A DNA stretch of 64,000 nucleotides, taken from positions 62,001-126,000 of the forward strand of contig NZ_JAIWNB010000017.1 of NCBI RefSeq assembly GCF_020215705.1, written 5' to 3'. Under the pieces are notes generated by a model. It worked only from the letters and a program-made list of their open reading frames with translations. It was not told the origin of the DNA and ran no database searches. Positions 7,978 through 16,205 of the stretch are shown in pieces. How positions within the stretch are numbered: position 1 is the stretch's first letter; each line of letters opens with the position of its first letter. Source of the DNA: Nonomuraea aurantiaca. GTDB lineage: Bacteria; Actinomycetota; Actinomycetes; Streptosporangiales; Streptosporangiaceae. The translations under genes were made by a program, and so were the position numbers.

Positions 7978-8559
7978 CTAGCCGGGTTGGCGGAGTCCCG
8001 CGATGAGGAAGGCGACCAGCCGCCGCGCGTCGTAGCGGGGATCGTTCTCCGCGCCGATGCAGAGGTTCCCGACGCCGCGCATGAGTTCGAGGGCGTCGAC
8101 GTCGGAGCGGATCTCGCCGGCGGCGGCCGCGGCTCGCAGCAGTTGCGCGCATACGGGCACGAGCCGGTCGAGGAAGTAGGCGTGCAGCGCGTGGAAGCCG
8201 GCGTCATCGGAGCGGAGCACGGCGGCTAGCCCGTGCTTGGTGACCAGGAAGTCGACGAACAGGTTGATCCATCGCCCCAACGCGGCGTAAGGACTCGCGA
8301 CGGCCGCCAGCAGGGCAGGACCGGCCTCGGCGCAGGCCTCGACCTGGTGCCGGTAGACGGCGATGATGAGATCCGCTCGGGTCGGGAAGTGGCGGTAGAT
8401 CGTGGCCACCCCGACTCCCGCCCTGGCCGCGATGTCGCGCACGGGCGCCTCGACGCCCGAGGTCACGAAGACGGCCGCGGCGGCGTCGAGCAGCGTCCTC
8501 TCGTTGCGCTGGGCATCGGCCCGCTTGCGGGGGGCCGCGCCTCCGTCGCCGTCGTTCAC
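7978..8559 (-). CDS. TetR family repressor
   Basis: 193 residues, GTG start at 8559. The N-terminal helix-turn-helix reads VRDIAARAGVGVATIYRHFPTRADLI, a standard TetR DNA-binding domain; the C-terminal ligand domain contains HALHAYFLDRLVP and ends GLRQPG. It is divergent from the LLM oxidoreductase gene at 8802. The 240-nt gap holds three related GGAAC-type palindromes, so it very likely represses itself and the oxidoreductase/hydrolase pair. Confidence 0.92.
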   Translation of the reverse strand: MNDGDGGAAPRKRADAQRNERTLLDAAAAVFVTSGVEAPVRDIAARAGVGVATIYRHFPTRADLIIAVYRHQVEACAEAGPALLAAVASPYAALGRWINLFVDFLVTKHGLAAVLRSDDAGFHALHAYFLDRLVPVCAQLLRAAAAAGEIRSDVDALELMRGVGNLCIGAENDPRYDARRLVAFLIAGLRQPG

Positions 8560-8588
8560 CGTACCGTTCCCTCCACTGTCGGGTTGCG

Positions 8589-8633
8589 AAACGGAACCGT
8601 GTTCCTTATAGTAATCGGAACAGGATTCCGTTT
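8589..8633. promoter_or_regulatory. Twin TetR operators, inverted
   Basis: Two palindromes lie 24 bp apart: GGAACCGTGTTCC at 8593-8605 and GGAACAGGATTCC at 8617-8629. The flanks extend this to inverted 17-bp arms beginning AAACGGAA at 8589 and ending TTCCGTTT at 8633. They sit about 30-75 bp upstream of the repressor start. Confidence 0.65.
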
Positions 8634-8752
8634 ATCCCATGATGCCAGAGCGCGGGCTGGCAGCCAACCCGCACCACGACGCCACGTCCCACCCTGTACA
8701 GGGGAACGAGGCCAGGTGGGCGGATCGCACCGAAATGTCAGCCCAAGATATA

Positions 8753-8768
8753 GGAACGGTGTTCCGTT
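8753..8768. promoter_or_regulatory. Third TetR operator, in front of the LLM oxidoreductase gene
   Basis: GGAACGGTGTTCC followed by GTT, the same palindrome as at 8593 and 8617, about 35 bp before ATG 8802. Placement over the presumed promoter of the oxidoreductase gene suggests repression by the divergent TetR protein. Confidence 0.62.
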
Positions 8769-8801
8769 AACTCGGCCAGTGTCGAAAGGACCGAAACCTC
8801 C

Positions 8802-9677
8802 ATGCCGCATACCACCCGGGCCAGCTTCGGGATCATGACCGCCCCGTCGCAGGTCGACTACCACGACGTCCTGCGCGTCTGGCGCGAGGCGGACACGATC
8901 CCGGAGATCGAACACGCGTGGCTGTTCGATCACCTCCTGCCCATCTTCGGCGACCCGAACGGAACCGCCTACGAGGGCTGGACCCTGCTCGCGGCCCTCG
9001 CCGCACAGACCCGGCGGCTGCGGCTCGGCGTGCTCGTGACCAGCAACCGCATCCGCCCGCCCGCGATGCTGGCCAAGATCGCCACCACCGTCGACATCAT
9101 CTCCGGCGGGCGTCTCGACTTCGGCATCGGCGTCGGCTCACGACCCAGCGTGCCCTGGGCCCCACGCGAGTACGAAGCGCACGGCCTGCCCTACCACGAC
9201 ACCGCCCACGCCGTGGGCAGCCTCGCCGAAGCGTGCACGGTGATCCGGCGACTGTGGACCGAGACCGAACCGTTCGACTTCCACGGCACGTATGTCCAGG
9301 TCACCGGTGCGTTCGGCAACCCCAAGCCGGTCCAGCGTCCCCACCCGCCGATCCTCATCGGCGGCCGCTCGTCCGCGACGCTGCGCGTGGTCGCCGAGCA
9401 CGCCGACCTGTGGAACATCCCCGGCGGCGACATCGACGACGTCGTCAGCCGCAGTGCGCTGCTGGACCGCTACTGCGCCGAGATCGGCCGCGACCCCGCC
9501 TCGATCACCCGCTCGATCCACCTGCCCGTCTCCTACGACCAGCCCGGCACCACCCGGGACGCGATCGGCGAAGCGATCGACGCCGGCTTCCGGCACATCG
9601 TCCTCGGCCTGTCGGCGCCCTATCCCGCCGACGTCGCACGGTGGGTCACCGACCAGCTCATCACTGAACATCACTAA
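8802..9677 (+). CDS. LLM-class F420-dependent-type oxidoreductase
   Basis: 291 residues of the luciferase-like monooxygenase fold. Recognisable parts are FGIMTAPSQVDYHDVL (strand 1), AWLFDHLLPIFGD, RRLRLGVLVTSNRIRPPAMLAKIATTVD interrupted by the usual SGGRLDFGIGVG, and HPPILIGGRSSATLRVVAEHADLWN. This pattern is typical of actinobacterial F420-dependent members of the family; FMN use cannot be excluded. Substrate unknown. The gene starts after a TetR operator and is followed 14 nt later by an alpha/beta-hydrolase, so both are likely one TetR-controlled unit. Confidence 0.9.
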   Translation: MPHTTRASFGIMTAPSQVDYHDVLRVWREADTIPEIEHAWLFDHLLPIFGDPNGTAYEGWTLLAALAAQTRRLRLGVLVTSNRIRPPAMLAKIATTVDIISGGRLDFGIGVGSRPSVPWAPREYEAHGLPYHDTAHAVGSLAEACTVIRRLWTETEPFDFHGTYVQVTGAFGNPKPVQRPHPPILIGGRSSATLRVVAEHADLWNIPGGDIDDVVSRSALLDRYCAEIGRDPASITRSIHLPVSYDQPGTTRDAIGEAIDAGFRHIVLGLSAPYPADVARWVTDQLITEHH

Positions 9678-9691
9678 AGGAGCATCCAATC

Positions 9692-10672
9692 ATGATCGAA
9701 ACAGACGTGGCGGTCACGGCCGCAGGCCGTGGAGTGAGTGCGGGAGACGACGGTGACGCGGCCGTCAGCGCGCCCACTCCAGTCATCTCGCTGAAGCCGG
9801 TGGTGCTGCCGGCCCCGGGTCGTGGTGAGGATCTGCGGGTGCGCGTGTCCGCGCCCGCGGTCGGGCGCGACTTGCCGGTCATCGTCTTCTCGCACGGCTT
9901 CGGCTGGTCGATGGACGGCTACGCCCCGTTGGCCGACTACTGGGCCGCTCACGGCTTCGTGGTGATTCAACCCACCCATCTCGACTCCAGGACGCTGAGC
10001 CTGCCGCCAGAAGATCCCCGTACCCCATTGATCTGGCGTCACCGGGTCGAGGACATGAAGCGCGTCCTCGACCAGCTCGACATCCTCGAAGCCGCCGTTC
10101 CCGGCCTCGGCGGCCGCCTCGACCGGGGCCGCATCGCCGCGGCCGGGCACTCCTGGGGCGGTCAGACGGCGAGCATGCTGCTGGGCGCGCGCGTCCTCGA
10201 CCCCGAGGGCGGACCGGGGGAGGACATGTCCGACTCCCGGATCAAGGCGGGGGTGCTGCTCGCCACACCCGGCCGGGGCGGAGCCGAGCTGAGCCCGTTC
10301 GCGGCCGAGCACTTCCCCTTCATGAATCCGAGCTTCGCGGACATGACCACGCCGACCCTCGTGGTCGCGGGGGACCGAGACCAGTCCCACCTGACCGCTC
10401 GCGGGCCGGAGTGGTTCACCGACCCCTACTTCTTGAGTCCGGGGGGCAAGAGCCTGCTCACGCTGTTCGGGGCGGAGCACTCACTCGGCGGAATCGCCGG
10501 GTACGACGTCGCGGAGACGACGGACGAGCACCCCGGACGTGTCGCCCTGCTCCAGCGGCTCACCTGGGCCTACCTTCGCCATGTCTTCTCCCCCGAGGAC
10601 CCCGCCTGGCTCGCGGCGCGCTCCGCGCTGGCGGACGACCCGGAGCCGCTGGGGCGGATCGAGAGCGACTGA
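9692..10672 (+). CDS. Alpha/beta-hydrolase (PAF-acetylhydrolase/dienelactone-type)
   Basis: 326 residues. The fold is seen from LPVIVFSHGFGWSMDGY (oxyanion strand), the nucleophile elbow AAGHSWGGQTASM (Ser about residue 155), a late acid strand TPTLVVAGDRDQSH and the histidine region LFGAEHSLGG. GHSWGG and the long N-terminal strand segment resemble PAF-acetylhydrolase/chlorophyllase-like enzymes that cleave short esters. A good RBS (AAAGGAG) precedes ATG 9692. It is the second gene of the TetR-regulated unit; the same compound may be reduced by the LLM enzyme and hydrolysed here. Confidence 0.85.
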   Translation: MIETDVAVTAAGRGVSAGDDGDAAVSAPTPVISLKPVVLPAPGRGEDLRVRVSAPAVGRDLPVIVFSHGFGWSMDGYAPLADYWAAHGFVVIQPTHLDSRTLSLPPEDPRTPLIWRHRVEDMKRVLDQLDILEAAVPGLGGRLDRGRIAAAGHSWGGQTASMLLGARVLDPEGGPGEDMSDSRIKAGVLLATPGRGGAELSPFAAEHFPFMNPSFADMTTPTLVVAGDRDQSHLTARGPEWFTDPYFLSPGGKSLLTLFGAEHSLGGIAGYDVAETTDEHPGRVALLQRLTWAYLRHVFSPEDPAWLAARSALADDPEPLGRIESD

Positions 10673-10697
10673 AGCGGCCCGCCTGCGCGGGGGAGCC

Positions 10698-12494
10698 TTA
10701 CGCCTCGACGCGGTAGCCGCTGGCCTGGGTCTCGAACAGCCGGGCGTAGCCGCTGCCCGCGGCGATGAGGTCGTCGTGGGTGCCCTGCTCGGCGATGCGC
10801 CCGTCGCCGAGCACCACGATGAGGTCGGCGTCCCGTACCGCGCCGAGCCGGTGTGAGACGAGCAGGCTGGTACGGCCCGCCCGGTGCTCGCGCAGCCGCC
10901 GGTGCACCTCGTATTCGGCCTCCGCGTCGAGTCCCGAGCTGGGTTCGTCGAGGATGAGCAGGTCGCGCTGGTCGCGGACGAGTGCGCGGGCCAGGGCCAG
11001 CCGTTGCCACTGCCCTCCGGAGAGCACCACTCCGGTGTCGTCCTCCGGTCCGAAGAAGATCCGGCTCAGCATCGTGTCGTACCCGTGCGGCAGCGCCCGT
11101 ACGGTCTGGTCGGCACCGGACATCTCGGCGGCGGACTGGATCCTGCTCCGGTCGGACATCGCCTCGATCTCGCCGACGCCGATGTTCTCCGCCGCGGTGA
11201 GGTCGTAACTCATGTAGTCCTGGAAGAGCACGCCCATCCGGGCACGGAGGTCGGCCGGCGGTACGTCGCGAATGTCCACGCCATCCCAGAAGATCGCCCC
11301 GCGGGAGGGATCGTAGAAGCGGCACAGGAGTTTGATCAGCGTGCTCTTGCCGGCTCCGTTGAGTCCGATCAGCGCGACCGACGCTCCGTGGGGGATGGTC
11401 AGGTCGACGCCGCGCAGCACCCAGGGGTGGCCCTCGGCGTACCGGAACCAGACGTCGCGCAGTTCGATGCCGCGCCGCAGGGCCGGCAGCGCGGCCGGCC
11501 GGTGCGGTGGCGAGAGGTCGTCGGAGAGCGACATCACCCGCTCGTGGTGGTCGAACAGGAGCAGTGAGTGACCGGCGTTGGCCGCGTTCTCCACGGTCGC
11601 GATGAGGGCGGCCTGGGTGCCGGCCACCGCGCCGGCGAAGGCGGTGACGTCGCCCAGGGTCAGTCGCCCGGCCAGGGCGGAGTACACGGCCCAGATCAGT
11701 CCTATGCCGCTGACCAGGGCGGACAGGGCCGCCAGTGACGACTGTGTGAGCGCTTCGCGCCGGTCCAGGCGCCGCTCGGCCGTCTGCATCGTGGTGAGCT
11801 CGCCGATGACCCGGCGCCTGAGGAAGTCGCCGAGCCCGAACAGCCGTACCTCCTTGGCGGCCTCCACGTCGGTGAGCAGGGAGGCGTAGAAGATCTGCCG
11901 CCGGGCCGCCGCCGACTGCCCGGCGAGCATTCTGGTCCGCCGTTTCTCCAGGGACATCCTGGCGGCGAGGGTGGGCAGCGCCGCGACCGCCACCAGCCCG
12001 GCCATCAGCGGGCTCAGCACGGCCAGGGCGCCGAGGAGTCCGGCCAGGGCGATGACGTTGCGGCAGAGGTCGAACAGGCCCGAGGTGATCGGCCCCATCG
12101 CGCCGCCCGTGGCCTGCGTGGCCATCCGCAACTCGTCGAGGAAGGCCGGGTCCTCGAAGCGTGACAGCCCCTGGAACCCGTTCACCCTCGTGTACAGGCG
12201 GTCCTGCAGCATCAGGTCGAGCCGGCGGTCCGACTCGCCCCGCAGGTATCCCGTGACGTGCGGCAGCACCCCGGAGGCCAGCCCCAGCGCGACGAGCCCG
12301 GCGACCGGGCCCAGCGCCCGTTCCGTGAGGCCCGTCGCCAGCCCGTCGATGAGCAGCTTCGTCGCCCACACGGCGCCCGTGGGCACCAGCCCGGCCACGA
12401 CGGTGACCACCAGCTGGGACACCGCCAGCACGGGTCCCGCCCGCCAGCACAGCGATCCCAGGGTGGCGGCCCGTCGCAGCCGGTCCGGCATCAT
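10698..12494 (-). CDS. ABC exporter (fused permease and ATPase), probable peptide exporter
   Basis: 598 residues. The N-terminal ~320 residues hold six membrane helices (ABC exporter type 1 fold). The ATPase follows with Walker A GLNGAGKST (377-385), signature LSGGQ (491-495), Walker B LLILDEPSSGLD (from 512) and H-loop SHR. There is no N-terminal C39 peptidase domain, so it cannot itself cut a leader; this matters because a separate signal peptidase is encoded in the same cluster. It starts at ATG 12494 and overlaps the redoxin gene by 4 nt. Family members export lipids, drugs and ribosomal peptides; here the peptide gene upstream makes peptide export the best guess. Confidence 0.85.
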   Translation of the reverse strand: MMPDRLRRAATLGSLCWRAGPVLAVSQLVVTVVAGLVPTGAVWATKLLIDGLATGLTERALGPVAGLVALGLASGVLPHVTGYLRGESDRRLDLMLQDRLYTRVNGFQGLSRFEDPAFLDELRMATQATGGAMGPITSGLFDLCRNVIALAGLLGALAVLSPLMAGLVAVAALPTLAARMSLEKRRTRMLAGQSAAARRQIFYASLLTDVEAAKEVRLFGLGDFLRRRVIGELTTMQTAERRLDRREALTQSSLAALSALVSGIGLIWAVYSALAGRLTLGDVTAFAGAVAGTQAALIATVENAANAGHSLLLFDHHERVMSLSDDLSPPHRPAALPALRRGIELRDVWFRYAEGHPWVLRGVDLTIPHGASVALIGLNGAGKSTLIKLLCRFYDPSRGAIFWDGVDIRDVPPADLRARMGVLFQDYMSYDLTAAENIGVGEIEAMSDRSRIQSAAEMSGADQTVRALPHGYDTMLSRIFFGPEDDTGVVLSGGQWQRLALARALVRDQRDLLILDEPSSGLDAEAEYEVHRRLREHRAGRTSLLVSHRLGAVRDADLIVVLGDGRIAEQGTHDDLIAAGSGYARLFETQASGYRVEA

Positions 12495-12979
12495 CCGGCG
12501 GTCGCCATGGCGTCGAGTTCGGTGTCCGCGGCCAGCACCTTGCCCTCCTGGTCGGCCCGGAGGAAGGTGGGGAACGCCTCCACGCCGAGGGCGTGCGCCA
12601 GACGGTCGGCCTCATCGCCCGTGACCACGTTCGACACGCCGCCGACCACGGTGACGAGATCGGCCGCCTTCGCGCCGTCGCCGGTGATGACCGCCAGGGC
12701 GGGCTGCTTGCCCGCCTCCTCGGCGAACCGCGGTGCGCGCTCGTGACAGGTGCTACAGCCGACGTCGAAGAAGCCGACCAGCCGCGCGCCCGCCGCGGCT
12801 TCGGGCAGCGTGCGACCGACCAGGACGCGCGGATCGTACGGCATGAACATCGCGTGTCCGGCGAGGCGCTCCAGCTCGGCGGTGTGCTCGCGGAGCCGGC
12901 GGAGCACCCCAAGGTTGAGCACCAGGTTGAACAGGCACAGGAGGACGAGGAACACGACAGCGGCGACCAGGAAAGCCAT
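12491..12979 (-). CDS. Membrane-anchored thioredoxin-like protein (TlpA/MauD-like)
   Basis: 162 residues. A single N-terminal membrane helix (residues 2-22, VAAVVFLVLLCLFNLVLN) is followed by a short coiled linker and a redoxin domain. The active site is VGCSTCHE with Cys75 and Cys78 (CxxC), and the cis-Pro region is GVEAFPTFLRAD. The helix should place the domain outside the membrane, where it would form or reshuffle disulfides. Between the six-cysteine peptide gene and the exporter, it is well placed to oxidise that peptide. Length and topology match MauD/TlpA-like proteins; no MauE partner is seen. Confidence 0.85.
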   Translation of the reverse strand: MAFLVAAVVFLVLLCLFNLVLNLGVLRRLREHTAELERLAGHAMFMPYDPRVLVGRTLPEAAAGARLVGFFDVGCSTCHERAPRFAEEAGKQPALAVITGDGAKAADLVTVVGGVSNVVTGDEADRLAHALGVEAFPTFLRADQEGKVLAADTELDAMATAG

Positions 12980-13008
12980 CAGGCAACAACCTCACTTCAG
13001 CGAGCCGG

Positions 13009-13038
13009 GGTCTGGCGGCGGATGGCCGCCGCCAGACC
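13009..13038 (-). terminator. Strong hairpin just downstream of the peptide gene
   Basis: GGTCTGGCGGCGG at 13009-13021 pairs perfectly with its complement at 13026-13038 around a 4-nt loop (13-bp stem). It lies 12 nt past the stop codon of the six-cysteine peptide gene and 30 nt before the redoxin start. No U-tract follows, so it may work as a partial terminator or 3' mRNA stabiliser that keeps peptide levels above those of the exporter genes. Confidence 0.7.
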
Positions 13039-13050
13039 TGCGTGTCCTAC

Positions 13051-13245
13051 TTAGCCGCCGCAGATTCTGAACGCGTAGCAGGCTCCGCATCGGGTCGTGC
13101 CGCCGGCGGTGGTGCAGATCTTGCGGAAGTCGGAGCGCTCCCGGCAATAGCAGTGGACGTACCACTCGGCGGCTGCCTTCGCGGACGCCTTGGGCACCAG
13201 CTTGCCGAGAATCCGGTCGCCGAGCCGGCCAAGAACAGCAGTCAT
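13051..13245 (-). CDS. Six-cysteine small peptide, candidate precursor of a secreted disulfide-rich peptide
   Basis: 64 residues. Residues 1-27 form a Cys-free, basic amphipathic leader (MTAVLGRLGDRILGKLVPKA, then SAKAAAE). Residues 28-64 are a core with six cysteines at 32, 34, 44, 53, 56 and 62 (CxC, C, CxxC, C) and end in Cys-Gly-Gly. The leader has no long hydrophobic core, so it is not a normal Sec signal; an AKA/A stretch at 22-25 could be a cleavage site. RBS AAAGGA lies 8 nt before ATG 13245. I do not recognise the family by name. The position between a SARP regulator and a redoxin/ABC pair points to an exported, oxidised ribosomal peptide, perhaps a bacteriocin. No lanthipeptide, lasso or radical-SAM enzyme is nearby. 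Confidence 0.75.
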   Translation of the reverse strand: MTAVLGRLGDRILGKLVPKASAKAAAEWYVHCYCRERSDFRKICTTAGGTTRCGACYAFRICGG

Positions 13246-13280
13246 GGACTCGTTCCTTTCGTAGCGATGCGGTTAGCCGA

Positions 13281-13326
13281 AACCTATTCGGGCGGCATAC
13301 AGCACCCCATACAGCCGCGCTACAGC
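13281..13326 (-). promoter_or_regulatory. SARP-type direct repeats and -10 box before the peptide gene
   Basis: Read on the minus strand, the heptamer GCTGTAG/GCTGTAT occurs three times (plus-strand ATACAGC at 13297-13303 and 13309-13315, CTACAGC at 13320-13326), at 12- and 11-bp steps. A -10-like TAGGTT (13281-13286) follows 10 bp after the last copy, and ATG 13245 comes about 35 bp later. Heptamer direct repeats with about 11-bp spacing just before the -10 are the known binding layout of SARP activators. The outermost copy overlaps the stop codon of the SARP gene itself. Confidence 0.6.
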
Positions 13327-16196
13327 CGGGCGGTGAGCAGCCTTTCCAGCACCGGATCGCAGCGCGTCGCGGGATCGGCGAACAGTCCCGCGGCCTTGCC
13401 GGCGTCCGCCTTGGCACGCGGGTCGCCGAGGGCCGCGCGGGCTCTGGCGAGCTGGCGGAGGCAGGCGGCGTGGCCGTACGCGTCGCCGATCTTGGTGGTC
13501 AGCTCCAGGACGCGGGTCAGGTCGGCCACCGCCGTGGCCGGATCGCCCTGCCGCAGCCGGATCTCGGACCTGCTGAGCAGCACCTCCCACTCATCCTCCC
13601 GGTTGCCGGTCGCCGCGCAGCGGACCAGCGCCTCCGCCAGTACCGCCAGGGCCTTCTCCCGCTGGTCGAGCAGGCAGTGGGCGCGGCCGAGCGCGGCCAG
13701 GGTGATGCTCTCGCCGTACAGGTCGCGATCGGCCCGCCGGATGGCCAGGCACCGCTCGAAGCGGTCCACCGCCTCGGCGTGGCGGCCCAGGCGGAGCAGC
13801 ACCTCGCCCAGGTTGTGCGAGACCAGCCCGACCCGGTTCGGCCGGTACGTCTCGAGCAGCAGCAGGCCCGCGCCGATGTGGTCGAGGGCCGCGTCGAGGT
13901 CTCCGGTCTGCATGCACAGCCAGCCGAGGTTGTGCAGCGCCAGCCCTTCCTCCCCGCGCTCGCCCACGGCCCGCCACAGATCGAGAGCCCGGTGCAGGAG
14001 GGCGCGGGCCGCCTCGGGCCGGCCGGACTTCCACTCCAGCAGCCCCAGCGTCGCCAGTGTGGCCGCCTCCGCGACGCGGTCGCCGTCCCGCCGCGCGACC
14101 TCGATGGCGAGCCGCGCGATGGTCTCGACCTCCCGCCAGTAGCCGCTCTTCATCGCGATGGCCTTGACCAGGGCCATCAGCTCGGTGACGAAGCCGCCCG
14201 CCTGCCCTTTCGCCGCCTGTACGGCCGCCGCCACCAGGCACGGCAGCTCCGTGTCCAGCCACCGTACGGCCGCGGCCAGATCCGGAAGGCCTGCATCGGA
14301 GGCGTTCTCGCCCCCGCCGGCGGGCATCAGGTGCGGTTGCAGCAGGCCCTGCAGCCGGCGGAGGCGATCGAGGTACCACTCCAGGGCCCGCCCGACCGCC
14401 CGCGCACGCTCCCGCGGCGCGTCGTGGGCGGCGGCCAGCTCCGCGGCGAACAGCCGCAGCAGGTCGTGCATGCGAAAGCGGCCGTCGCCGACCGGCTCGA
14501 CCAGCCGGGCCTCCGTCAGCTCGTCGAGCGCGGCCTCCGCCGTCGTCTGGTCGGCGTCGGCCAGCGCGGCGGTGAGCCCGACACCGGCCTCGGGCACCTC
14601 CAGCACGCCGAACGCCCGGAAGACCGTCTTCGCCGTGCTGGTCAGCGTCCCGTAGCCGACCTCGAAGCAGGTGCGCACCCGCAGGTCGGCGGCCTGCAGC
14701 TCGTCCAGCCGCCGTTGCTGGTCGCCCAGCCGCTCGCCGAACCGGGCGAGCGACCAGTCGGGCCGGCCCGCCAGCCGGGCGCCGGCGATGCGCAGGGCCA
14801 GCGGATGGAAGCCGCACCAGCGCGCGATCTCCGCGGCCGCTTCCGCCTCGGCGCACACCCGCTCCGGACCGGCCAGCAGCGTCAGCAGGCGCACCGACTC
14901 CACCTCGTCGAGCATGCCGACGGCGATGGGCACGGCGTCCATGGTGGTCAGCGCGGCCCGGCTGGTGACCAGCGCCGCGCAGCCGCCGCCCGCCGGCAGC
15001 AACGGCGTCACCTGGGCGGCGCCGACGGCGTTGTCGAGGACGACCAGGACGCGCCGGTCGGCCAGCAGCGACTGGTAGTGGGTGGCCGCCTCCGCCGGCG
15101 CCGCCGGGACGTCACCGGGCGGCACTCCGAGCGCGCGCAGGAAACGGCCGAGCACCTCGGCCGGCCGCAACGGTGGCAGGCCCGGCGTGGACCCCTGGAG
15201 ATCCACGTAGAGCTGGCCGTCGGGATAGCGGTCGGTCACGCCGTGAGCCACCGTCAGGGCGAGCGCCGACTTGCCCGCCCCACCGGGGCCGTGCAGCGCC
15301 ACCACAGGCGGGCTCGCCGAGCCGTACAGAAGGGTGCGCAGGTGGGCCCGCTCGGCCGAGCGGCCCACGAACACCAGCGGCGCCCGGGGAAGCAGACGCG
15401 GCCGCGGGCGCCCGTCGCCGGCGGGCACGGCCGCGGTGTCACGGCCGCTCGCCAGCAGGGCGGTGTCCCTGCGCAGGATCGCCTGCTGCAGCAGGCGCAG
15501 ATCCGGCCCGGGGTCGATGCCCAGCTCGTCGGCCAGGACCCGGCGGGCGGCCCCGAACGCGTCCAGCGCGCCGACCACGTCGCCGCAGCGGTAGAGGGCC
15601 GTCATGAGCTGAGCGTGCAGCCGCTCGCGCAGCGGATACTGGCGGATCACCTCGCGCAACCGCGTGGCCGCGACCTCGTTCCTGCCGAGGGCGAGCTGGA
15701 TGTCGGCGTGTTCCTCCACCACGCCCAGGTAGTGGTTGGTGAGGCGGGCCACCGTCTCGCGCAGAGTGGGCCCCAGCGGCACGTCCTCCGCCGCCGTCCC
15801 CTCCCACAGGGCCAGGGCCCGGGTGAAGGCCTCCTCGGCGGCGCTCGTATCGCGCTTGGCCAGCGCCTGGCGACCGCGCGCGCACAGCGCCTCGAACTCC
15901 AGGAGGTCGAGCTCCTCCGGCCCGACCCGCAGCAGGTAGCCGACGTCGGAGGTGACCAGCCGCTCCTCATCCGGCAGCAGCTTGCGCAACTGCGTGAGGT
16001 ACGTACGCAGGTTCGCCACCGCGGAGCGGGGTGGCCGCTCGTCCCACACCTCCGCCACCAAGGACCTGATCGGCACGACGTGACCCGCCCGGGCCAGCAG
16101 CATGGCGAGAACGGTACGTTGCTTGGGCGCCGTGATCTTGACCGGCGATCCGTTGACCTGGATCCGCATCGGCCCGAGAAGTCGAAACCGCACCAT
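13320..16196 (-). CDS. SARP/AfsR-type transcriptional activator with NB-ARC and TPR domains
   Basis: 958 residues. Domains in order: winged-helix DNA-binding domain (1-95; FRLLGPMRI, AVANLRTYLTQLRKLLP), bacterial transcriptional activation domain BTAD (about 95-245; REVIRQYPLRERLHAQLMTA, ADELGIDPGPDLRLLQQAIL), NB-ARC ATPase (P-loop GPGGAGKS at 303-310, LVVLDNAVGAAQVTPLLP) and a C-terminal TPR array (about 640-940). This is the large AfsR-like SARP class that turns on secondary-metabolite or peptide clusters. It follows the signal peptidase by 9 nt, and the peptide gene lies 74 nt further downstream. Direct heptamer repeats upstream of the peptide gene are its likely target. Confidence 0.92.
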   Translation of the reverse strand: MVRFRLLGPMRIQVNGSPVKITAPKQRTVLAMLLARAGHVVPIRSLVAEVWDERPPRSAVANLRTYLTQLRKLLPDEERLVTSDVGYLLRVGPEELDLLEFEALCARGRQALAKRDTSAAEEAFTRALALWEGTAAEDVPLGPTLRETVARLTNHYLGVVEEHADIQLALGRNEVAATRLREVIRQYPLRERLHAQLMTALYRCGDVVGALDAFGAARRVLADELGIDPGPDLRLLQQAILRRDTALLASGRDTAAVPAGDGRPRPRLLPRAPLVFVGRSAERAHLRTLLYGSASPPVVALHGPGGAGKSALALTVAHGVTDRYPDGQLYVDLQGSTPGLPPLRPAEVLGRFLRALGVPPGDVPAAPAEAATHYQSLLADRRVLVVLDNAVGAAQVTPLLPAGGGCAALVTSRAALTTMDAVPIAVGMLDEVESVRLLTLLAGPERVCAEAEAAAEIARWCGFHPLALRIAGARLAGRPDWSLARFGERLGDQQRRLDELQAADLRVRTCFEVGYGTLTSTAKTVFRAFGVLEVPEAGVGLTAALADADQTTAEAALDELTEARLVEPVGDGRFRMHDLLRLFAAELAAAHDAPRERARAVGRALEWYLDRLRRLQGLLQPHLMPAGGGENASDAGLPDLAAAVRWLDTELPCLVAAAVQAAKGQAGGFVTELMALVKAIAMKSGYWREVETIARLAIEVARRDGDRVAEAATLATLGLLEWKSGRPEAARALLHRALDLWRAVGERGEEGLALHNLGWLCMQTGDLDAALDHIGAGLLLLETYRPNRVGLVSHNLGEVLLRLGRHAEAVDRFERCLAIRRADRDLYGESITLAALGRAHCLLDQREKALAVLAEALVRCAATGNREDEWEVLLSRSEIRLRQGDPATAVADLTRVLELTTKIGDAYGHAACLRQLARARAALGDPRAKADAGKAAGLFADPATRCDPVLERLLTARL

Positions 16197-16205
16197 GTAC
16201 CCGCT

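Noticed and set aside
13051..13245. Lanthipeptide, lasso or sactipeptide precursor
   Set aside because: No LanB/LanC/LanM, asparagine-synthetase-like cyclase, radical SAM or YcaO gene is near; the neighbours point to disulfide formation instead.
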